Assembly (NCBI RefSeq): GCF_901933205.1
Contig: NC_044601.1
Location: 28,706,944-28,770,943 of the forward strand
Length of the DNA: 64,000 bases
DNA from: Camarhynchus parvulus
Lineage: Eukaryota > Chordata > Aves > Passeriformes > Thraupidae
Direction of reading: 5' to 3'
A program made the position numbers and the translations under genes. Positions 11,491 through 24,600 of the stretch are shown here, piece by piece. Every line of letters starts with the position of its first letter. The first letter of the stretch is position 1. The notes beneath the pieces are model-generated. The model made no database searches. It saw only the letters and a list, made by a program, of their open reading frames with translations, and was not told the DNA's origin.

Positions 11491-14400
11491 TAGGTCAGTA
11501 CAAGGCCTATATAAAAGTTATGAGAATGCATTTACCTTTCATGAAGTGATTAGGAAGAAAAATCACCATGCCTTCCTACTCCAGGCTAACATCCGCATCT
11601 ATTTTGTTTTTACGTATTCCAGTACTTCAGAAGGACAAAGCGGATGGGGATGCTGGGACATTTCACTGTTCCTTAATAAACTAGGAACTTTCTTTAGCAG
11701 GGATAACTTTATAAGACGAAGAAAAGTCATGGAATACTTCCCCGTAACTCGTATTAGTGCATGCTTGTGTCAGAGGTAACTGCTTCCAAGAACAATGCTT
11801 ACCAAACACATTCACAAACCCTGAGAACACAACTAAGCAAAAGAGGTGATAGGAGAAGAAAAACTGGAGCAGTACTTAAAGCTCTAGGCTATCACATTTT
11901 TCTCCCTGCAATACTCCCTCAGTCTAAGTTTATTTATTTCAAGTCCAGTTTAGAGGAAATCAAAAAAGGGGGAAAAAACCCAGAAAACAAACCAAGGACA
12001 AAATCCCCACCTTCTTTGGCACACAGCAAGTAAAAACATCCTCGATACAGACATATTAAAATTTCTAATTTATACAAGAGCATTACTATTGCCACAAAAA
12101 TACGGGAGAAAATTTTTTACAAAGCAAATCCTATGATCCTAGTTTTAAAGTGACTGTGTAAGTTGATAACTGAAAAAGCTGTTTAGATTTTGTTGGTTTT
12201 TTTTTTTTCATCTCCAGTCTTGCTTTTGGAACTAAACAAATGAGTGAAATGGTTTTTTCTCCCTCCCAGCAACCAGCTGGCAACTCAAATAAACTCTATC
12301 TGAACATTTCTGTGGTAAAATTTCCGATACATAGGAAGTATAACTTGATCTTCAATACCGCTACCCAAGAGGCTGATTCATTGATGAGCTTTATGCTAGA
12401 CAGATTTTTACTCTAGAAGTTCTTACTCTTCACTAGCCAATTCCCACTTCACCATGATCAAAAGACAAAGAGCTGACAAGTCAACCAAAGTACAAATAAT
12501 GGGATTTTAGCAAACTTATTTGTAATTAAGTTTGCCATGTTATTTTAGAGAACTTGGATCATGATTAATGGTAACACCAGCTATCAGATAATAAAAGAAG
12601 TCATCAAAAAAGAAATAAGTGGTGTGATAACACCACAAAAACAAAGAAGTGGCATGATTACACGACTTTCATGAAAACATCCTTGAAAGTGACCATGTAG
12701 TACTTATTTCTTTCACCTATTACTGGTGAGAATTCAAGAGAACCTGGCTCTTTTTTCGAGAAGACTTGACTAACTGGTTAAAGAAAAACTACTCAAAATA
12801 TATTCACAACATTACTAATAGTTGCATTAAGGTGGCTTAAAAAAAGTTCACCCCAAAGCAAAACACACTCACTTTTACACACAGTTCATTCATTTCAATG
12901 TAAATTAAAAGACAGTACTGATAATAAATTATATGTAAAGTCTGACACAAATGTTTGAGATAAAAGTAGAAGCAACAATCAGGACACAGAAGCATTAAAT
13001 CTCTACCCATCTACTCTTTATTCACATCACATATTTTCTTTTATGGTACAATGAGAGGCTGATCTATCTGGTACTTCCTCACAAAACATGTGTCCAGAGA
13101 AAATGAAACAGGCCCTGCAGTAAATTGTCAAAACAGCAAAGATGTTCAAAATTTCTGTCTTACTTGTCATTAGTGAAAGGCATAATGAAGAAAAGAAGGA
13201 TTTTATTTAAGACAGGAGAAATAGCAATGAAGTTGAAGTCTAAGTGACTGAGTGACTCAAAACTAGGTCCCACACCCCTTCACACAAATTTTGGTAACAT
13301 CTTCTGTCATTTCAATCTGAAGAATAAAATGACGAACATAAAACACCACCCCCTCCCAGCTGTCACAGGAATTAACTTCCTTGACAGGAAAATTTGTAAG
13401 ACATAAATACTATTAGAATGTTAAACATATTAAAAATAATTTCCCACACACAAAGCGATCACCACAAACAACAAGAGCCATTCAATCTTGGTTTGCCAAA
13501 TATCTTAAAAATCTCATTTACTAGACATGTGTTTAATACCAGGGTTGAATACAATGACATTTTAATATAAGGTCTTATTTCAGTATTTTCTCTTATACAT
13601 TTCTTAGATTTGGAATTTTTATAAAAATTAATTTACTGCATTAGAATCCTGAACCATGAAGGAAAGGAAGGAAGCTGTTAAATTTAGCTAAAAAATGGTT
13701 GCAAATCTGATCCATCAATGTGTTTGCAGCCAAAGAGATAAACAAATACCAAAAACAACAAAGTAAGAGTTGTTTAAAATTTCAACTGACAACAGATGCT
13801 TATAAAGAACTAAATTAAGGAAGATACACTGAAAATCAAGTAAGTAACCATTATTCCTCTAATAAAATCAACCAAAGACAACAAACACCTATTTGTCAGA
13901 AAAATGGCAACACTAGAGTGTTATTATACATGGTGTTTACTTTAAAAACACATCTACATCTTCACCTACCAATAACATAAGACTTCAAAGAAGAAAGACA
14001 TAATCCCTGCACTATGATTCGTATTTTATTTTCAATAAATATTGAGTTTAATTAGATTAATTGTAGATTAGAATTCATAGATGCCAAGACTTAACAGTAT
14101 AAAAACTGTGCATGGACAGATGGACAGTACCTTCCGTCCAAACATGTGAAAGCACAGGCTTCAAACACTGACAATATTTACTGCAGCCATAATCAGATAG
14201 AGACGAATCCAGAATGTATCATGGGCCAACTTAAATAGTTACAGTCTGCCTTAAATGCAATGTTGTAAGCCACTAAGTAAAGCATCTTTTGAAATAATGT
14301 TCAATTCTAGATGAACACATTAAGGAATAATGACATGAAACTGGACCAAGTATCAGAACACAGTGTGAGTAAAAAAAATCCCTCTGTCTCTCCTATATTC

Positions 14401-17400
14401 ACCTATCACATCGTGATCTGAGAGGGCTATATGACTGTTACTTACACAATAAGGAGAAAACTGAAAGAGTTTTTTAAATTAAATATACACTAGAAAGAAA
14501 CCACATGCACAAACTACCTAAGAGCTATATTTAGGTGGGCTTTAGAAAAATGTTCCAAAATATCTGCAATACTTCTATACTTCAGATAATGTAGAAATGT
14601 AATAAGGCACCTTGTTTGTTTACTTAAAGACGGGGGAGAGTGAAGTTAACTAAATGATCCCGACAGTGTTTCAGGCTTTATAGTTTCTCTAAGATGGTGC
14701 CTTTGATACAGCAAGGTCACAGCAAACACAAGAAAATAACAATAAAAGTGTTTTTTTCATCTCAGTATGCCAGCTGCAGAAAAACAAATGCAAACGATGT
14801 CATACTCTCAACTCTGACTTGCAGCACAACCATTATTTAACCCCTCCCATAAAGACCACCTGTAACTTCTCCAAATCTTTATTACAGAAGCCCACTACAG
14901 AGTTTTGCTGCAGGACTACATAATGAGAAAAGAAAATGAAACTGCATTTAGAATGTACAAATGGGAATTCAACAGAGCAGAGAAATAAGCACCCTGCCTC
15001 TCTACAGGAAGCTGGAGACAGATTTTGGCATTAGCTGCCTTCAGCTCTAAAGGCAAAAGCAAACACAGTGCAAAGCAATTAAAGATTAAGGTTTTCCTGA
15101 TGTCAAGCAATGATGATTAAAATTTGTCTTATATTAGTATGCATAAAGCACCAATACTAAATTAGAGCTGGCATTTTGAAAGGTTCTGTTTAGGAAGAAG
15201 AGCAGTGAGAGTGAAAAATAAGAGAGAGTGGCAGATTTTTGAAGTAAGGAACATGTACGTACATACATACACACTAAATGCAACACCCTGGCCTACTTAC
15301 TTGATTGCTTCCCACCTACCATCACTACTGTCAGCCCCAGTGCATTATTCCCCATATCCTTCCTCCTCTACTTTTTCCACTGCCTCAACATTTCTTAGAG
15401 TCAGACAAGGGATAAATACGTATTACATCCACCCAAGACACTGGAAGTGCTATTATGGAAGAGATCACATTCCCATAGTCCGTCAATAGGGAGCTTTTCA
15501 AGCGGCAACAGATGGCAGGCATTTCTTATCAGAAATAAAACATGATAATGAACATGAAATAATACATTATATGAGAATTTTGTATAGGTACTTTCAGTTT
15601 TCTTCCAGTATCAGTATTAACTTAAAAAGTTACAGTAAGTGCAATTGCAGTGCTTTTACTTGAGCTTGTAAGTCACAATACAGATTTCACTGTAAAATGA
15701 TATCTTATCTTAAAATCAATATTCAAAATTTATTGAAACTAATCCAAAGACTGCTGCTGTTACAAAAGAAAAAGGATTTAAAAAAAAGGGGGGGGTGACT
15801 ACTGGAGAAAACATTCATCCTAGAGAAGGAAACATTAATTATAAAGACCATGTATTCCTACAGCTAGCCAAAAATGTACAAAACACAAGATAAATCCAAT
15901 TCTCAAAGTACTTTCAGATTGGCTAATATTTTTTTTCCTATTATTTTACTGAAGTGTATTAGGATACTAGGGTTTGGAGTATTGTTTGTTTATGTAGTTG
16001 TTCACTATTTTGTCTCCAAGTAGTCATCTCAAAAACAGCATGCTACAGTCAGTATTCCTAAATTGTATCGGTCTTATGTATTCATATCATAAAGCTACAG
16101 TGTAAACCTCAATAAAGGGGATAAAAAGGTGATTTTACTCTTCAAGGTTTTCTTGAATGACATTTAAAATGGCAGTAAGCATACTACCAGAAAAATACAG
16201 GGATATTTATTATTGTGAATTCCGATAATTTAAACATGCTTTTTCCACATCAACATATCCTTCATCAGGCAGGATGAAGGCAACTGGCTAGCCAGCCAAA
16301 TTTCAGAAGCAAGAGACTGAACTGCATTAGTAAGAGACCCTAATTACTGTGATCAGATTTACAAGCTTTTGACCTAGTACTGAATTTCTGTACTTTGGGA
16401 GGAAAAGTATCTGGGCAGAAGATCTGCAGTGAGCAGCAGTGTATCTGGAGACTCAAACTGAGAGCACATGAGGTGGCTCTACTGCATCAGCACAAAAATG
16501 TCTAAGTTTTGTTGTACCTGCAGTGCCACTTGCTAACAGAAATGTGATTCTTTCATTTTCAGCTCCAGCCTTCCGAATCATTCACTCCTTTTAACCTCTG
16601 AGACAAGTAATGCAGTGGGCAGAGCAGGAGTCAGCAGCACAAAACCAGAGAGAAAGAAAGGGCAAGACAAAAAGGTTTTGAAAACAACAAAACACCTTTA
16701 AAACTTGGTGTCTTGTACTTGTTTTGGCTGTGCTTGTACTCAGTATCACAGAAATCAGGGATGCATACTTAACTATAATGTCAGACTATAAAGAATCATA
16801 GGATAAAGAATTATTCTTCACAACTTTTATGCTCATCCGTTAATAGGGAGGGCATGGTTTTTAAAACTCATCTGTCACATGCAAACACTTACAGTCTGTG
16901 TTTCAGCCCAGTCACTACCTTGCCCTCAACAGGAACCATTTTGACAGAGTTGCTTTCACTAACAGCAAGTAACGTATCTAATGCAAGTAATGTATTTAAT
17001 GTATCTATATGAAATCATGTTTTGGTAATGTAAGCCATTTCCATTTCATTCTGTTAAGATTTAGGCAGCTGCAACATAAACAGAGAACTACAACAGGAAA
17101 ATGAGGAAACACTGCCTCAAAGCAAATGTTTAATTTGGTAATAGAAAACCTAAGAGAATCTTAAGCATTTGTAATATAATCCGACTAGAAATGGTGATTT
17201 AAGGGTCTCAAAGTTCTAAAATACCACAGTTATTCTTTGCTTTTATTTTGGTGGATTTTTTTTTAAATCAAATGGACTTACTGCTGTATTTGTGGTTTAT
17301 TGTACAATACCTGTATGTACACAAAGTCCTATACAGACTAGTAAGGTATACATTTAAATAAAATTTCATTAATGAAACCTTTACTTAGAAAAGCTTTTAT

Positions 17401-20160
17401 AAATTACATTGTCCATAAAATTCCTTGCAAGAATTTTGTGGCACTTTACATTAGAAAACATGTTTTCTTAACTGACATCTAGCTTGTCTTGATTAGCAGA
17501 CTTTAGAATTTCACCACTGTACAGTTCAAAGCACCTCCTAATAGTGCCACATTAAGACAGTATCTTACAGACACATAGTGCTGTTTCAAAGCTTAGAGAT
17601 GCTTTGGGAATGACTCAAATCTGTGGATGGTCTTCTGCAGGACTGGTAAATTCACTTATTAACAGGAAGGTTAATGGAGAACTTGAGAATGGTCAAGCAA
17701 AGAGGATACACTGCATGGTGAAAGCTGAAATTTTTTTGGCAGCAAAACACCACCGCCTTGGTTCCTCAGTCTGTGAAACCACTTCCTTCAAAACTCTTAA
17801 TTTAGGTGCTTTCCAGACCCTTCTTCCAATTAAAACATGCTTAATTGTTTAGACCATGAGATGCTCACGACAAGGTCTTGACACAGTCCTAAGAACAAAG
17901 TAACAAATACAAGGACACAGAAAAATATTTGTGCAACAACAGATAAAATTCTCTGCAAGATAGCTTGAATAAAAACATCTGTCTGGCAAGATTTTATCCA
18001 ACTAAACATTTTCCAACTTCTGACAAAGAAACACTGATTTAATTACACTCAAATTACTCTTTACATTTTGCTATTTCCTTTTTTAGTGCTGAGGTCATTT
18101 CCAATCAACATCCATTTACAAGCATGGATAAAACTGGGAAGCAGTCTTAGAGTGCCAAAGTTCCCAAAGTCTTAAAATATTATAAAAGCAAAGCGTTACT
18201 GCAGAAGTAACCTTATTTTCTGTAATGAACACCATTATGACCTTCTCTAAATAAAATCTGGCTCATTATCAGAAATCAAAATCATTGCTAGAGGCCTTCT
18301 GGCTTTTGAAGAAAAGACTACTCTTGAGTGCTATCCCAGATCAAGTCTTGACAAAATGTTATGGAGACATTTGTCAAACACTGGAAGAACATATTCCAAC
18401 ATACTACATGCTGAGAATTTAGAGATGTAAACTACAAGTCATTAAAAAGCACTTTGTTTCACACAGACCACGTGCTCCTTGGCTTCCAGTAATTAAAACT
18501 GAGATCAAAACCAGCCCTGAATATCACGAAGAAAAAATCTTCAGTGAGATTTTACTACCTGATTTCACATCACTTTTTGAATGTTTAATATCCATGCACT
18601 TCAGAGAAGTAATTTAAGGTCTTAACCACAGCTGAAACAGAGTGTAACATTCATTATGAAGACCTCTGCAGAACAGAGGGACAACTCAAAATAACAAATG
18701 ACTTTCAGCTTTGAATCTGATGGTGTACGTTTGAACTGATTGCTCTGACTCCACCCAGATAAGAAAACCAGGGCTTGAAACGTTTACCTTGAAGAAGCAA
18801 GAAGCCTTATGGATCTGTGCCATCAGCTCCTCAAAATCTTTAAGCTTTGGTGATCTTTGCCTTCCTCATTCTACTTACACATGTATGTTTTAACTTCCAT
18901 TTTTGAAAAATCCTAATTATATGATAAAAACATCTAGTTATATAAGAAATTACATGTAATTCTATAACCCCAGAAATCAACCACTTATTAACAAAGACAA
19001 GAAAAATGTGTATCCCTAGTAAGTAACTGTATGATAACCTGAGTACTAGGATTTTTTAGATCTTTCATCACAGATCTCTATCAGAAACAACAATTTTCTC
19101 TATAGTTTCTGAAATAGAGAGGAAGAATCTTCATGTAATTGTCTTAAGACAATTCCTCTTGCTATCTAGTAAAAGGTCCTTAATAATTTTGGTTTTCAGT
19201 CACCTGACTCCACTTATTGGTCCAGGTACACTGGCAGACCAATAAGAGTAGATGTTAAAACAGAAATATGTAGCGACAGGCCAGAAGCTACCAGCTGGTA
19301 AGAAGCAGGAGGGTACTACAATTCAAAGGAAGAAACGTTTTACCAACAATCACTTTTTCACTTTCCCATGTAGATTAAGCCCAAATAGCAGCACTTGATG
19401 ATTAAATAATCCAAAGATTTGAAAGGGCCTGAGAAACTACATATCCTTTGGTTTAAAAAATTAAATTACTAAAGCTTTCAACTTCATTGATCTACCGAAT
19501 AATTGCCTCTGTGCTGCTACAACAGATGACAAAAAAAATGTTTCTAGAATTGCTCCATAACCTGCAAGTGGTTAGCAGGTATTCTGGAGTCTTTGTGGGT
19601 TCAAATGTACAGATAGTAAATTACATAAAATTAGCTATCCATGTACCATATAATTCAAATTATAAAGGAGCCTTGCAAAATTGTTCTTTTGTTCCTGAAA
19701 GCCTGAGAGGACTCTAAGATGCACTCTGTTCATATGCTTCTCCCATTCTTCTGACCTTCTGCTCTTTCAGATATAAACTGCAGCAATGATACAACAAACT
19801 CGAAGTCTCCTTTGAACTCTTGCTGCAGCAGCTTTCTTACCCCAGACACAATCCTCATATCTGGCAATGAGAAACAAATTGTTTACATTATTTACTTCAT
19901 ATTAAATACTACAGCAGGAGTTTAACCAATAGAGCACAAAAGCTATGTTTCCTTCCACCTACAGCTGTTCAGTCCTTCATTTCTTTTAGCATTTAATTCC
20001 CTCAATTCTTAACTTGAAATCTTAAAACTTTGGTTTTGAAAACATTTTCTGTCTTTTTTCCTCTCTCTAATGTAATTGTTAAAATGCTTCATGTATTAAG
20101 TGGGGGGAAGAAAGAGGAACAAGGAAAACATTTGGCGTGATAGTATTTGTCTTCTCAAGT
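11491..20160. other. AT-rich noncoding DNA, putative intron
   Basis: No exon or transposon recognised by eye. Minor items are an imperfect tandem aagtaatgtat-type repeat near 16970-17000 and an 8-bp perfect hairpin at 16259-16280 (ccttcatc / gatgaagg). All open frames are below 95 codons and unremarkable. Confidence 0.5.
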
Positions 20161-20335
20161 GACAGTTAAAAGTGATGGGGCCCTGTTCCTGGAGATAGCT
20201 GAACAACTGCCCATGGGTAGCAGTGAATTTGTTTTCTTGTTTCCTCTGCTCCTGCACACAGCTTTTGCTTTCCCTGTTAAACTGTCATTACCTAAATCCA
20301 TGAGTTTTTTTAGAGTACACCCTTAAACCATGTTA

Positions 20336-20580
20336 AACCGTCACAGTCCTTTTTTGCATCAGATACGAGGCACAAAGGCTTCAAGATAATGACAGATTCT
20401 ATTGGAATGTATTAGACTGAATAGCTGTTAATACAGTTCAGCTGGTAAACAGCAGCCTCCTGTGCTTGCCTTGGGGCTTGCTTTCCTGACATGTATTAAG
20501 AGTCTAGTGCTTGCTAGTGCTTGCTTTTTGCTTTCACTGCTTTCTGTACTGCTGCACTGCTTCTCACCTTCCTGAGTTAT
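20336..20580. other. Unassigned segment inside the ERVL remnant
   Basis: This lies between the apparent end of the 5' LTR and the first recognisable leader modules. It contains a CTTGC-rich stretch around 20460-20530 (several gcttgc repeats). It may be diverged leader, or unrelated DNA inserted or rearranged here. Confidence 0.35.
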
Positions 20581-20769
20581 GCCCGGAAACACTTTGGTAA
20601 CACTGGCAGATGGCCAGGGTAGTGCTACTGTGCTGACAGGTTCAACTTTGGTCTGAAGATGAACTGAAGAGACTCTGATGTGTTCTCCATGGTGGAGGAG
20701 TGATCCATGCAGCCCATGTAGAATCCCCTGCTAGAGCAGGCAGATGACTTAACAAGGCTGTGACCTTGT

Positions 20770-20965
20770 AAGAAACCCATGTCGGAGCAGGTTTGCCGGC
20801 AGGACCTGTGTCTCCACAGGGGGCCGTCACTGGATCAGTTTATGAACAACTGCAACCCATGGTAAGGACCCACGTTGGACAATGTTATCCATTAGTGGGG
20901 CCCCACACTGGAGTAGGGGAAGCAGAGAGTTCCTTGCAGCCCGTGCTGAAGACCATGGTAAGGCA
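20770..20965 (+). repeat. Degenerate periodic modules in ERVL leader
   Basis: Four diverged copies of one motif recur at roughly 35-50 bp spacing: acccatgtcggagcagg (about 20776), ccgtcactggatcagt (about 20824), acccacgttggacaatg (about 20867) and ccccacactggagtagg (about 20903). Such tandem modules are a known trait of avian ERVL leader regions. Here they have decayed by point mutation. Confidence 0.75.
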
Positions 20966-21662
20966 GGCTGTGTCCCTGCTGCCCCGGGAAGGCCTACAAT
21001 GTAGATTCCGCTAACACTAGACTCTTAACAGGAGTCCTCTTGCAGCAAGGCTGGGGACAAGAAGAGGATTTCACTGCAATATTACAGCCTATAAACCCAA
21101 AAGGATCAGGTGTGAAGATTATAATGGATATATCATTAAATTGTTACAATCCATTATCTGAATTGTATGTTGCAGGAGTAAATATAACAGGAACTACTCA
21201 AACCAACAGAGGAGAAGCCTTCCCGAAGTCCAAGCACAGCAGTGACACAATCTGAGCTGGCTTTGGTGCCCAGTAATTGGATTAAATTAATTGCATGCAA
21301 CACACCTCCTCTCCCGTCCTCAGTGACTACCATAACAGATGGAGCCCAAAGTCATGGACTAAACAAACTCAAAGGATATATTATGGACATTTTGCAGGGG
21401 TGATCCACAGATTACGGGAATGACATCTGGGTATTTTATCAAAGAGAGGGAAGGGGAATGGCGGTTAATGAGCTTGTACAGAATAGTGTGGGCCTGAGCA
21501 TGATGTAAACTATATGGAATAAGGGGTGGAATCTGCTGGTTTTGAATAGGACAGAGCTAATTCTCTTTAGAGAGGCTAGTATGGGGCCATGTCTTGGATA
21601 TGTGCTGAACAGTGTTGATAATACAGGCATCTACTCGGCTGCTGGCTGGAGTTAAACCACAA

Positions 21663-24600
21663 GAGGCTTTTATGTATTATTTACAAAGACTGGAAGATTT
21701 CTTCTTGTTAAATATATGCTAGAATACACTATTAAAAGCTTCCCTTTTTTAACAAGGAGACTTACAAATAATTTCAATGATAGATTAATCCATTAACAGT
21801 TGGGATAAAGCCACACTTGTCAGTCACTGCAAGCAAAATAATATACCAGGAAAAAATCATCACTTATTATTGAGATTGCATGTGTCATGAAGAAGCATCC
21901 ACTCCTCCTATTCTAGCAGACCCCTCTTCAGTGTCAACCTCACAGGCCTCATACTGTACATATGTTTCTTATGGTTAAGTCTTTTTCATTCAGGTACCAT
22001 TCATGTCATGTGATGAACTTCCCTTGAAAGACAGCAGATAGCCAGCAGTGAAGGTCCAAAAGCCATTTCCATCAGCCTGCAACTGAGCAGCAGAACTGCC
22101 CGAAAAATGTGAGACACTATTCCTCAGCTGCACAAAAACCCCTTAGGCCCATCTGTCCTCTGCAGAATCAATGACAATGAATAAGCACTTGTCAGCCCTA
22201 CAAAGGCAGGGAAAAAACAGTAACCTGGATAAATCAAACTTAGCAGAACTGTCCTTTTCTCCCTTTGTACCAATGCAAACTGCACTTAAATAACAGCTCT
22301 CAATATAAACAGACTAAAAGGAAGGCTGCCAAAACTGAGTGACAAAAACATGTAGGCTTGTAGTAGAAGAAGGAATATCTAAGAGGAATTAGGAAAGAAA
22401 TGGGCACATTGACAGGTAATAAAAAGGAAAGTGAAAAACAACACTTTGAAAAAAGGAGGACTATGACAGGGCATAAAAACCTCTAGACTCATCCAATAAG
22501 CACGAAACCACATCCTACCAATACAGTAAAACTCCAGCTTTTAAGATCTGAGCTTATTTTGACACGATGAACATACCACTTTTATCATATTAAATCAAAA
22601 GAGGAACATAAAGAGCAGTTCTAAACTACTAACCCAGCTGTCCTAAGAGGGTTTTTTTAACCTTTACAATTTTTCAGCAATTAGGTGCTGTATCCATTAG
22701 AACCAGCAGACAGCACAGAGTATCTTCTACCAAAACACAAAAGACATTCATAACTAGATTTCATCAGCCATGTCTCTCACATTTCATGTATTCTTAATTT
22801 TTCTTACTATGTTTGTACTCAGGATTGGTCCCATTATGTGAAGGAAAGATTCCGCTCATGCTTGTGGAAGGCTTAATGAAATAATTACAGAGACATGAGC
22901 CGGGCATCTCTGAAATTTCTTTACATTGCTATGTGTGCTCATGTAAAACAACTACTACACTTCCAAGTCTGAATGATTTCAGCAATGAGAATTACTCCAC
23001 TTCCCATTTCAAAATATTCTCAGCAGGACAACAGCATTTGAAAACTTACACTTGTAGAAAGAATGATACCTTTAAAGCACTCACATTCTATTTTCATTTT
23101 TTTGTCATCATTAGATCTGGTGTTTTGCATGCATGTAGGAACAAAGGGAAGAAGTAAAATGTCTAGCATTATGAAAATATGCATTATCTTCCACAATGAA
23201 ATGATACTTCACAGAAAAAAATATCTACAGTTATCAAAACTTCTTCTGTTTTGCTGGGTATTGGTTTGAGGTTTTTTGATGGTTTTGTTTCAGTTTGTTG
23301 GGTGGTTTGTGGATTTTGGGTTTGTTTTTATATTTCACCGTAAACACTGCAGAAAGAAAAGACTTCCAAAGTTTTACTGTAACAATTTTTTTTTCATTGC
23401 ATAACCGAATAATGTGTCACAGTTCAAGAAAACCTGATAGGAAACACAGACTATCAATCATTCCACACATTGCATCAAGTCATTAACAGATAGTTCCTCA
23501 AACTCTGACCAAAAAGCAGAGTGACACCATTACACCATCACTATTTTGTCTGTCAGTGTCAATGAAGAACACTGCCCACAGTGAACAATAACACCATCAG
23601 AGACTTCAGCACTTACATCTGAATTCTTTGCAGTGACCTAATCCCTGCCATGATGTGACATTTGCTGGTTTATTTAAAATTGAGAAAATTCGCTTGGCAG
23701 TATGCAGGAGCTGAAAGGTCTAAATTACTAAGGCAATGAAATCCCACCTGAGGCTCATTTCACTTGTGCAAGAGCTTAGACAAACTCACTTGTGCAGTTT
23801 TAGAAACTGCTGATTGGAACTGTCCACTCCCCTTGCTGGAGATGACCACCTGGAAGCAAAACCTTCTTAGAGATCAGGTGCTTATTTTAACAGATACTAC
23901 CACAAATTAATGATGAGGGCAACTTTATGGCAATACAGGCTTCATATAGCAGAAGAGCAAGGAGAAACTTCAGGGAAAAAGGCAGGTGTAAGAAGAGGTA
24001 CATCCACCAACCTGCCTGACATAATTCTCAAGTGCTGTTTTAACAGCATACATTATTAAAATCTGCCAAAATGATAGCCTGTATTTCCTTCCCCTAGTTC
24101 ATTAACACTTGTAGTTTAATCAGGAAGGAGTAGCCAAGGAAACACTTGCTAAATTGCCATATACCAGGTGGTTAACTGAATCCCAGAGAAGGTAAGCAGT
24201 TAGTTACCAGTTTCTCTTAAAAGCACCTCAGCACCTGCTGCAACATTAACAAAAGATTCACATAATCCAGGTAGTAGAAGTTTCCCTTTCCAGTCTTGCC
24301 TTTTGCCATTTTGCCAGACAGAAGGCTGTTTCTCTGGAGTCAGAAATACAGAAAATACATACTTGAGCAGTGCAAAAGTTAAGTTGTTCTTCCTTATCCA
24401 GTCCTGGTAATGATACTCTACAGTTTCTGGAATAGTTTAGTTTTAATCCAAAAAAGAGTTGAAGACAAGTTCTGCATTTAGATCTCTGCATGAAACTCCT
24501 CAGAGTACCTTATAACAAGACATTGATGCCAACTTTTATAGGTAACAGGAAATTGTCAGTGAAAATAAAGACGTCCAAATAGAAACCGAATAACCAGCTA

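Larger units (their letters stand above)
20165..21662 (+). mobile_element. ERVL-type endogenous retrovirus remnant (LTR-internal-LTR, heavily deleted)
   Basis: This is an old, defective avian ERVL-like element in + orientation. The 3' portion of a 5' LTR lies at about 20165-20335. Its actgcccatgggtagcagtg and attaaa-like signal resemble the avian ERVL LTR end known from bird genomes. Leader modules of the "acccacgctggagcag" type follow at 20770-20960. Degenerate internal sequence then leads to the start of a 3' LTR at about 21537 (aggacagagctaattctctt, gtgctgaacagtgttgataa), which is internally deleted and ends near ggagttaaaccac. Only about 1.5 kb remains of an originally much longer provirus, with no usable gag, pol or env frame. 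Boundaries are approximate and rest on remembered family sequence. Confidence 0.8.
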
